Positions 1 to 4,300 of a stretch of 6,048 nucleotides of DNA are shown here, one piece after another. This DNA comes from Nitrososphaeraceae archaeon (GTDB taxonomy: Archaea > Thermoproteota > Nitrososphaeria > Nitrososphaerales > Nitrososphaeraceae): contig JAICHI010000070.1 of the NCBI GenBank assembly GCA_025922735.1, positions 1 to 6,048 on the forward strand, in the 5' to 3' direction. Within the stretch, counting starts at the first letter, position 1; every line of letters starts with the position of its first letter. The notes beneath the pieces were generated by a model. That model was given only the letters and a program-made list of their open reading frames with translations, was not told where the DNA came from and did not search any database. The position numbers and the translations under genes are program-made.

Positions 1-340
1 ATACATATACCTTTACAAGTCATTTTCTCTTATCACCTGGTAATAACGACTAACACACACGTGCTTAGGGCTTTATAAGCCTCAGTTAGTCCTTACCAGC
101 AGTATTTATGCATTATATCTATTTAAGATTTATACAATTTCTTTACTCTGAAAAAAATAGATTTGCCAAAATTTGTATAGTCTTTACTGACTGTTGTTGT
201 AAAAGTTCGAAGTTCGATACGTGAAATATGTATTTATTTGATATATATCTTTCAACTGCTGACACCACTCACTGGCATTTTCATAATAAGATGTCATTTT
301 GTTGTATAAACTCTGATATTCATGGGAAGCACTGTTGAAG
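1..340. other. AT-rich intergenic region downstream of dph2
   Basis: No gene is recognised here. The stretch is AT-rich, with several TATA-like words on both strands. It holds a short hairpin (GGCTT-TAT-AAGCC, 69-81), a tandem 7-bp repeat (AAGTTCG twice, about 204-217) and an A7 run at 151-157. On the minus strand that run reads as T7 and could end the dph2 transcript. A 37-codon ATG frame on the minus strand (184-297) lies between the dph2 stop and this T7 tract; it has no recognised homology. Confidence 0.6.
151..157 (-). terminator. Possible T7 terminator for the ferredoxin-dph2 transcript
   Basis: On the minus strand these bases read TTTTTTT. This is the first strong T tract downstream of the dph2 stop codon, about 184 nt away. 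Archaeal RNA polymerase terminates on T-runs without needing a hairpin. The distance is long for a simple operon end, so a closer cryptic signal cannot be excluded. Confidence 0.35.
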
Positions 341-1345
341 TTAGAGCCAGTGTTGAATCTTGAGAAAGTCGCCTATGGGCTCTTTTTTGAGAAGCTTGAT
401 AAGCGAAAGGGCCTGGGGCACTGATAGCATTGGCTTTTTGAAGTGGTTATCGCTACCTATCCTTGGACAGGCAACTTGCACAAAAGCATCTATGCCTTTG
501 AAAATCTGTATCCGTTCCTCGGTTATCTCAGTCAAGGCTATCATTTGGACCTCCTTGTCCAATTTCTCAAATTCCTTTTTCAGTTCGAGTGCTCGCACGT
601 GCGCAAACTGGCCCTCCTTCAGACCAATCACGATTCCTATCTTTTTGGCATCAAGAGCCTTATAGATCGACAGCACTGCTTTCTTTTGCATGCCCTGTGC
701 AAATTCATTTACTTCAGTATATTCCCCAAAATATGGGTCAAGCATGAACGTTGGTTTTTCAGTAGACAAAGCCACGCTTGCAGAATGAAACATGCTTTGT
801 CCTAGGAAAATGTAGGCGTCAACCTGCTTTTGCACATTATAGGCCGGATAAAATTCGCAACCAAATACCTGCGCGTCACGAAGCTGGCCTCTACCTCTTC
901 CAATTATGATGTTGTAGCCATGATCTTCAAATATCTTTTTCACGATGTCTATTTGGTGAAGGTGCTGACTGTCGGTAACAAGCGAGACTGTCTTGTACTT
1001 TCCTACAAGATCCTTCGCGCACTTCTTGGCTACGGCATCAAAGCTGATGTCATCAAACGCACCTATCATCATGACCTTCTGGCCAAAGGTATCCATTGCA
1101 ATGGTATGGCCAATATTGAACAGAATGTCTGCCGCCAACATGTCTGCAGCGTGCGTGTTAAGGTCGCATGAACCCCAACATGTGTCACCTATGATATAGA
1201 CCTGAACGTCAAACATTTCAGCTATATGGTCTGCTACATCTTGCAATTTTGGGATTAGCGCCTCAGGTCCATTTAGTGCAACTGATCTGGGTTTTCTATG
1301 CTCTATTGCTTCAAAAATTCTTTTCTCGTCTATTCTGATCGTCAT
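341..1345 (-). CDS. dph2: Dph2, 2-(3-amino-3-carboxypropyl)histidine synthase (diphthamide step 1)
   Basis: Dph2 transfers the 3-amino-3-carboxypropyl group from S-adenosylmethionine to a histidine of elongation factor aEF2, the first step of diphthamide synthesis. It does so by noncanonical radical SAM chemistry on a [4Fe-4S] cluster; the archaeal enzyme is a homodimer. The 334-residue product fits the family length. The three expected cluster cysteines sit one per domain: C60 in DTCWGSC, C163 in VFGCEF and C293 in VACPRI, spaced much like C59, C163 and C287 of the Pyrococcus horikoshii enzyme. I chose the ATG at 1345 because it overlaps the ferredoxin stop as ATGA. An in-frame codon at 1396 would add 17 residues and a 55-bp overlap, and those residues do not look like the family N-terminus. 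No Shine-Dalgarno sequence is evident, so termination-reinitiation from the ferredoxin gene is likely. Dph5 and Dph6 are not in this window. Confidence 0.95.
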   Translation of the reverse strand: MTIRIDEKRIFEAIEHRKPRSVALNGPEALIPKLQDVADHIAEMFDVQVYIIGDTCWGSCDLNTHAADMLAADILFNIGHTIAMDTFGQKVMMIGAFDDISFDAVAKKCAKDLVGKYKTVSLVTDSQHLHQIDIVKKIFEDHGYNIIIGRGRGQLRDAQVFGCEFYPAYNVQKQVDAYIFLGQSMFHSASVALSTEKPTFMLDPYFGEYTEVNEFAQGMQKKAVLSIYKALDAKKIGIVIGLKEGQFAHVRALELKKEFEKLDKEVQMIALTEITEERIQIFKGIDAFVQVACPRIGSDNHFKKPMLSVPQALSLIKLLKKEPIGDFLKIQHWL

Positions 1346-1641
1346 GATTGCCGCTTTGTCACCCTTATTGCAAATTTTGGGCAGACTGCTTCGCATCCAA
1401 AGCAGTAAATGCAGTCCCGCTCTCTTGCTGGCATGGCTTTCCTGTCCGCACCCTCACCATACCAATCAAACACGTTTACAGGACATACTTCGATGCACGC
1501 GCCATCGCCTATACATGAATCAAAGTCGACTGCCACGTCAGTGCCATAAATCCCAAGGCCGCTTGACGTATTCTTCCACACCTTAAGCCTATCATAGGTT
1601 GTTGGAACTCTGTTTGCCTGAAAGTTGGGATCAATAGGCAA
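1342..1641 (-). CDS. fdx: Dicluster [3Fe-4S][4Fe-4S] ferredoxin of Sulfolobus type, lacking zinc ligands
   Basis: This 99-residue electron carrier is probably cytosolic. Motif I (residues 43-54) is C-x2-D-x2-C-x3-CP with Asp46 where a 4Fe cluster would have Cys, so cluster I should be [3Fe-4S] (C43, C49, C87), possibly able to take a fourth iron. Motif II is CIYCFGCEAVCP (77-88), giving a [4Fe-4S] cluster with C77, C80, C83 and C53. The N-terminus (IDPNFQANR, then GIYGTDVAVDFDSC) matches the extended N-terminus of Sulfolobus zinc ferredoxin. The three zinc histidines and the zinc aspartate of that protein have no counterpart here. The start codon is TTG at 1641. It is supported by the match to the mature Sulfolobus N-terminus (GIDPNY) and by an in-frame TAA 11 codons upstream. 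The gene overlaps dph2 by 4 nt, so it may feed electrons to Dph2 as well as serving general 2-oxoacid oxidoreductase metabolism. Confidence 0.93.
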   Translation of the reverse strand: MPIDPNFQANRVPTTYDRLKVWKNTSSGLGIYGTDVAVDFDSCIGDGACIEVCPVNVFDWYGEGADRKAMPARERDCIYCFGCEAVCPKFAIRVTKRQS

Positions 1642-1668
1642 TATGAGAAAAAAGATTTTGCCGAACTC

Positions 1669-1677
1669 AATTTAAAT
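1669..1677 (-). promoter_or_regulatory. TATA box for the ferredoxin-dph2 operon
   Basis: The minus-strand word ATTTAAATT is centred about 32 bp upstream of the TTG start at 1641. With the usual archaeal spacing of about 26 bp, transcription would begin near 1647, leaving a leader of about six bases. It lies directly after the SRP RNA 3' end, which suggests a separate promoter rather than read-through. The call rests on AT composition and spacing only. Confidence 0.5.
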
Positions 1678-1682
1678 CATGC

Positions 1683-1693
1683 TATAAAAGAAA
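1683..1693 (-). terminator. T-rich terminator of SRP RNA
   Basis: Just after the closing helix of the SRP RNA the minus strand reads TTTCTTTTATA. This pyrimidine/T tract is typical of archaeal termination, and it directly precedes the ferredoxin promoter. Confidence 0.5.
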
Positions 1694-2009
1694 GGAGGCA
1701 GCCTGCCGGTACCACCGTTGACAAAAGGTCCCATTTCAGGCCTCGCAAGATCCACCACGTAGACGTGCCAGCAGGGTTATGACGCCTTAGGGTTGCTCCC
1801 TCCCGGACCTCACCCATTTCGGCGATTTGCGGTCAAGACTGCGCCTTCGCGTAGATCGCCACTCGTAACCATCCAGCACGGCATGATTTCATTTCAGCAA
1901 GGCAAGCGGGTACCTCCTGCCACCGGATTTACCCGGCAGTTACTGATCCTGGCATAAAGCCGATTTCCAGTATGGGGCACGGCTGGCACCCCGATCCTCC
2001 CTGCCTCTG
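1692..2009 (-). ncRNA. ffs: Archaeal SRP RNA (7S RNA)
   Basis: This is the RNA scaffold of the signal recognition particle, which binds SRP54 and SRP19 and targets nascent membrane and secreted proteins. The minus strand carries the hallmark helix 8 signature at about 1788-1815: GAGGTCC, a GGGA tetraloop, then GGGAGCAACCC. It corresponds to the conserved SRP54-binding loops. The 5' and 3' ends close as helix 1 (GAGGCAG at 2007-2001 with CTGCCTC at 1701-1695). A helix-6-like arm is closed by GGCGAT and ATCGCC around the bases that fall next to helix 8. The length of about 318 nt and the GC content, higher than the flanks, fit archaeal 7S RNA. The ends are estimated from helix 1, from the TATA box about 26 bp upstream and from the T-rich 3' tract, so each may be off by a few bases. 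The region has no significant open frame. Confidence 0.95.
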
Positions 2010-2029
2010 TATACCCTTGGTAAAATGAC

Positions 2030-2037
2030 TATATTTG
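2030..2037 (-). promoter_or_regulatory. TATA box for SRP RNA
   Basis: The minus strand reads CAAATATA here, centred about 26 bp before the predicted 5' end near 2008. It sits within the 40-bp gap after the thiolase gene, so the RNA has its own promoter even though it follows that gene on the same strand. Confidence 0.6.
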
Positions 2038-2048
2038 CGTGTTGGATG

Positions 2049-2975
2049 TTATAAGATACTTAGTGTCTTACACACTGAGCAGATATCGCCGGTTGAAACG
2101 TGTCCGCATCTTGAACATTTCTTGATTGCAGAAGACGGCATGCTGCTCCGGAGAACTTTTGAGATCTTAGTCATCGACTTGTAGCCATTGTATTTGATGC
2201 CTGGATGATCCCTCTCAAGTCTATTGAAAAATTCGCGCAAATCTGTGCGTATGCTTTCATTCATGTAGGGACACTCTTCTGACTGGAACGGTATGTCGCG
2301 CTGGAGTGCATAAAATGCGATCTCGTATTCATAAATTTCTACGAAGGGCTTGACTTTTTTCATGCCGCTTTGCGTGTATTGAACGGGCTCTGGATAAATC
2401 CAGCCTATGCGCTCTACGTCACCAGCTAACAAGTTGATCATAAATGTTTGTAATTGATCGTCCATATTATGCGCAGTCGCAACTATGTCAGCTCCTACTG
2501 CTTCTGCAGCAATATCTATTGCACGTCGGCGGAATGTGCCACATATAGAACAGGATGATACTTTTTGTGATGATCGCTGGATCATCGCCTGATCCATGTC
2601 CACTCCAAAGAGAGACTGGTAGCTGAGGACCTTGCTTTCTATACCAAGTTGCGCGCAAAAGTCCTTCACTATCTGCAGCGACTCATCACGATAACCCTTG
2701 ATACCTTCATCTATTGTGACTGCGACTAATTCATTGCCATTGTTTGAGTGTTGATCAAAAAGCATCTTCAAGACGTACAATAGCGACAAACTATCTTTGC
2801 CACCAGAAACTCCTACCGCGACCTTTTCACCGTATTCTATCATTGAATACCTCGAAATCGTCCTTGCGGACTTGCTTTCAATCGAGCGCAAGAAGCATTT
2901 CTTACATAGGTATTCACCAGAATATGCTCTGAAGTAGATGCTCTCTGCTTTTTGACACTTGGTACAGCAAGGCAT
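2049..2975 (-). CDS. ncs6: Ncs6/TtuA/CTU1-family tRNA 2-thiolation enzyme
   Basis: This 308-residue protein is an ATP pyrophosphatase that activates a tRNA uridine by adenylation and inserts sulfur from a ubiquitin-like thiocarboxylate carrier. In this family the target is U34 of the Lys, Glu and Gln tRNAs, or U54 in thermophiles. Visible domains in order: an N-terminal zinc finger (C4, C7, C24, C27); the PP-loop SGGKDS (57-62); the CxxC motif SSCSICG with C142 and C145; the ATAHNMDDQ motif (166-174); a third cysteine C235 in EECPYMN; and a C-terminal zinc ribbon (C287, C290, C299, C302). C142, C145 and C235 align with the three Cys that hold the [4Fe-4S] cluster in Thermus TtuA (C130, C133, C222). 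The N-terminal finger has CxxC...CxxC rather than the CxxC...CxxH form of TtuA, so it is closer to Ncs6/CTU1. The ATG at 2975 lies about 30 bp from a TATA-like box, giving an almost leaderless mRNA. The U34 versus U54 target cannot be decided from sequence alone. Confidence 0.93.
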   Translation of the reverse strand: MPCCTKCQKAESIYFRAYSGEYLCKKCFLRSIESKSARTISRYSMIEYGEKVAVGVSGGKDSLSLLYVLKMLFDQHSNNGNELVAVTIDEGIKGYRDESLQIVKDFCAQLGIESKVLSYQSLFGVDMDQAMIQRSSQKVSSCSICGTFRRRAIDIAAEAVGADIVATAHNMDDQLQTFMINLLAGDVERIGWIYPEPVQYTQSGMKKVKPFVEIYEYEIAFYALQRDIPFQSEECPYMNESIRTDLREFFNRLERDHPGIKYNGYKSMTKISKVLRSSMPSSAIKKCSRCGHVSTGDICSVCKTLSIL

Positions 2976-3001
2976 ATTTGGTTGTTAGCGAAGTCCAAGA
3001 G

Positions 3002-3009
3002 TTATTAAT
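3002..3009 (-). promoter_or_regulatory. TATA box for ncs6-like gene (inside palindrome arm)
   Basis: The minus strand reads ATTAATAA. Its centre is about 30 bp upstream of the ATG at 2975, predicting a start site near 2979 and a leader of about four bases. It forms the outer part of the left arm of the divergent palindrome. Confidence 0.5.
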
Positions 3010-3033
3010 CATTCGAGCACGAATCGTTAATAA
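3002..3033. promoter_or_regulatory. 32-bp palindrome in the ncs6-lrp divergent promoter, candidate operator
   Basis: The left arm TTATTAATCATTCG (3002-3015) and right arm CGAATCGTTAATAA (3020-3033) are inverted repeats matching at 12 of 14 positions, separated by AGCA. The outer 7 bp of each arm (TTATTAA and TTAATAA) coincide with the TATA boxes of the two divergent genes. Lrp/AsnC proteins commonly autoregulate by binding palindromic sites at their own promoters. A dimer bound here would cover both TATA boxes, so the natural inference is that the adjacent regulator controls itself and the thiolase gene. Confidence 0.6.
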
Positions 3034-3035
3034 AT
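3027..3035 (+). promoter_or_regulatory. TATA box for the lrp/asnC gene
   Basis: TTAATAAAT lies 26 bp (box centre to start) upstream of the GTG at 3056, exactly the spacing for a leaderless mRNA. This spacing is one reason to prefer that start codon. Confidence 0.5.
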
Positions 3036-3055
3036 CGAAGGATTGTACTCTTTGC

Positions 3056-3559
3056 GTGCTATTACCCTCCGAGTTGCTGGATGAGGTCAACCTTCGGATA
3101 TTGGATATCTTAGGCCGTGATGCATCCCGTCCATTTGTGGAGATAGCTAAGGAGCTTGAGATCTCCGATGCGACAGTACACATCCGGGTAAGGAGACTAC
3201 TAGCTGCTGGCATCCTTCGTAAATTCACAATCGCAACTGACAATGTGCTCTTAGGCTATGATCATCTTGCCTTCATAGGCATAAACATTAACGAAGGTTC
3301 GGCCGACGAAGTGATCGCCAGCTTATCACAGTTCGATGAAATACTGGAGCTACACGAAATCTATGGACAGTTCGATCTGCTTTTGAAGATACGTGCAAAA
3401 AGCCTTGAAGAGATGAGGGAGATAGTAGCGAACAAGATCGGCAAAGTTCCCCAAATAACGGAAGCAGAATTGATGACAGTACTAAAAACTATCAAGGAGG
3501 AGCAGATGATTCCATTAAAAAAGGATATAGCAGATGCTGCAAGTGCAGGAGCTACATAG
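3056..3559 (+). CDS. Lrp/AsnC-family transcription regulator
   Basis: This DNA-binding regulator has 167 residues from the GTG start, the usual length for Lrp proteins. Residues about 7-55 form the winged helix-turn-helix: LLDEVNLRILDILGRDASR, then EIAKELEISDATVHIRVRRL with the recognition helix at about 38-50. Residues about 66-145 form the RAM ligand-binding and oligomerisation domain (GYDHLAFIGI, then GQFDLLLKIRA and a TEAELMTVLKTI strand). The tail after 150 is charged, then Ala-rich. The reading frame stays open upstream to a TTG at 2978, but the 26 residues gained lie inside the palindrome and promoter and do not resemble the family. A TTG at 3074 is another possible start. The gene is divergent from the thiolase gene across an 80-bp gap with a palindromic site, so autoregulation and co-control of thiolation are plausible. 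The effector cannot be inferred. Confidence 0.92.
   Translation: MLLPSELLDEVNLRILDILGRDASRPFVEIAKELEISDATVHIRVRRLLAAGILRKFTIATDNVLLGYDHLAFIGININEGSADEVIASLSQFDEILELHEIYGQFDLLLKIRAKSLEEMREIVANKIGKVPQITEAELMTVLKTIKEEQMIPLKKDIADAASAGAT
3517..3522 (-). terminator. T6 tract, possible terminator of the zinc-ribbon gene
   Basis: The minus strand reads TTTTTT about 50 nt past the zinc-ribbon stop codon. It lies inside the 3' coding end of the convergent regulator gene. No closer T-run exists in the gap of about 10 bp between the genes. Confidence 0.35.
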
Positions 3560-3569
3560 CTATTAATAT

Positions 3570-3785
3570 TCACTTTTGCTGCTTATCTTTTTTTGAAGAT
3601 TGCCACCAGTCGAGGTATTCGTCATGCTGCTTTCTGCGAGGGTCTTCTCTGGATCTCTTCGCTCTGTCACGCAACTCGTCTATCTTTTCAGAGGAAGCAA
3701 AGAGCCCACAGCTTTTGCATATAAAGTTCTTGCTAGTAAGGTCATACTTTAGCTCCCCTCCGCATTCAGGACAAAAGCTTGCCAA
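3570..3785 (-). CDS. Small zinc-ribbon protein, probably nucleic-acid binding
   Basis: The product has 71 residues. One treble-clef/zinc-ribbon unit fills the N-terminus: C5-P-E-C8 and C23-K-S-C26, each followed by Gly, like the ribbons of TFIIB, TFS and RPB9-type proteins. Residues about 32-55 are a highly charged, probably helical stretch, then comes a DEYLDWW motif and a Lys/Gln-rich tail. I recall similar short ribbon proteins with a C-terminal WW-containing motif in Nitrososphaerota, but the function is not established. The start is TTG at 3785. The preceding codon is TAA, no other start lies before the first Cys pair, and a TATA-like box is placed for a nearly leaderless mRNA. It is convergent with the lrp/asnC gene, 10 bp apart. 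A role in transcription or translation is a guess from fold and composition. Confidence 0.82.
   Translation of the reverse strand: MASFCPECGGELKYDLTSKNFICKSCGLFASSEKIDELRDRAKRSREDPRRKQHDEYLDWWQSSKKDKQQK
3588..3594 (+). terminator. T7 tract, likely terminator of the lrp/asnC gene
   Basis: TTTTTTT on the plus strand lies 29 nt after the regulator's TAG stop. It is inside the 3' coding end of the convergent zinc-ribbon gene, where it encodes Lys residues on the other strand. The T-run length and position suit archaeal factor-independent termination. Confidence 0.5.
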
Positions 3786-3788
3786 TTA

Positions 3789-3807
3789 GTAGCCCTATTT
3801 CGGCTAC
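3789..3807. repeat. 6-bp inverted repeat between TATA box and start of the zinc-ribbon gene
   Basis: GTAGCC (3789-3794) and GGCTAC (3802-3807) are perfect inverted repeats around CTATTTC. The element ends 4 bp from the TTG start and lies between the TATA-like box and the predicted start site, where a repressor would block transcription. If transcription starts inside it, no hairpin would form in the RNA, so a protein-binding site is the likelier role. Confidence 0.4.
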
Positions 3808-3810
3808 GCC

Positions 3811-3819
3811 ATTAAAAGG
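3811..3819 (-). promoter_or_regulatory. TATA box for zinc-ribbon gene
   Basis: The minus strand reads CCTTTTAAT, centred about 30 bp upstream of the TTG start at 3785. The predicted start site near 3789 leaves a leader of about four bases. Confidence 0.45.
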
Positions 3820-3883
3820 TTTTCAAGTAGACAGAGGTAACAAGGACACGCAGGAGTTCGCCTATATTCAGTCCATTTGTAGT

Positions 3884-3888
3884 AAAAA
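3884..3888 (-). terminator. T5 terminator of the AcnX operon
   Basis: The minus strand reads CAGTTTTTAC directly after the TAG stop of the small-subunit gene. It is a short T tract, so this is a modest call. Confidence 0.4.
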
Positions 3889-3892
3889 CTGT

Positions 3893-4300
3893 CTATGAAA
3901 ACTCAACTACGATTCTTCTGGCATCAGCCTCGACCCTTGCCTTCAACCCCTGCTTTAATATAGATATTGGTGTTCCATCGGGCAGGTCGACAACCGGGAT
4001 TTCGGCTAGGGCACAACCAGAGGCGGTCGTGATATCCACTTTGGAACACACAACTGCGCTTGGAGCATTCCCATATTCTTTCAACGAGTATATTGCATAT
4101 GCACCGACACTACTTCCAATGGCATATGGAAGTATGAGCACCGATCCTTTGAGTGACTTGTCGTGCAGCTCGTGCAGCGGATCCGTTATTGTGCCGGTCT
4201 TGGCATTGACCATTGCAAGAAAATTGATAGGCTGCATTGTGACCAGTGTTTTCCCTTCGCCAGTACCGCCCACAATCCTGCGACAATTAGAAATTATCAC
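3893..4300 (-). CDS. AcnX (phosphomevalonate dehydratase) small subunit, DUF126
   Basis: This 135-residue protein is the small, swivel-type subunit of the aconitase-X heterodimer. With the large subunit, archaeal members dehydrate (R)-mevalonate 5-phosphate to trans-anhydromevalonate 5-phosphate, a step of the archaeal mevalonate pathway leading to isoprenoid membrane lipids. Family features seen: an N-terminal strand and GG turn (RRIVGGTGEGKTLV); the INFLAMVNAKTGTITD segment (25-40) that matches the S(F/W)-GGVD-x-TG-xI-D pattern; H43 and H46; the strand SVLILPYAIGSSVGAY (53-68), whose Gly-Ser-Ser loop is the expected active-site serine region; and a C-terminal strand pair. The GTG at 4300 starts inside the large-subunit stop (GTGA), so the two subunits are translationally coupled, which suits a 1:1 complex. 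A T tract follows the stop. A bacterial-type hydroxyproline dehydratase activity is the alternative, but archaeal context makes the mevalonate role much likelier. Confidence 0.9.
   Translation of the reverse strand: MIISNCRRIVGGTGEGKTLVTMQPINFLAMVNAKTGTITDPLHELHDKSLKGSVLILPYAIGSSVGAYAIYSLKEYGNAPSAVVCSKVDITTASGCALAEIPVVDLPDGTPISILKQGLKARVEADARRIVVEFS

Noticed and set aside
69..81. GGCTT-TAT-AAGCC hairpin as a terminator or operator
   Set aside because: It has only a 5-bp stem, no adjacent T-run on either strand, and no gene positioned to use it in the window.
360..1199. Several plus-strand open frames opposite dph2 (360-665, 443-805, 830-1171, 993-1199)
   Set aside because: All lie antisense to a clearly recognised gene with intact cysteine motifs. 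None shows a recognisable domain.
1346..1396. In-frame upstream start that would give Dph2 17 extra residues
   Set aside because: It would overlap the ferredoxin gene by 55 bp through its second Cys motif, and the extra residues do not look like a Dph2 N-terminus. The ATGA overlap start fits better.
1344..1586. 80-codon plus-strand frame opposite the ferredoxin gene
   Set aside because: It is antisense to a well-supported ferredoxin; its Cys/His/Pro/Ser-rich translation is what reversing Cys-rich coding sequence produces.
2978..3055. Extended TTG start for the Lrp/AsnC protein
   Set aside because: It would place 26 codons across the palindrome and the TATA boxes and exceed the normal family length. 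GTG 3056 fits the promoter spacing and the domain start.
2914..3243. 109-codon minus-strand frame opposite the regulator's 5' half
   Set aside because: It overlaps the thiolase gene's start and the divergent promoter, is antisense to the helix-turn-helix coding region, and has no recognisable domain.
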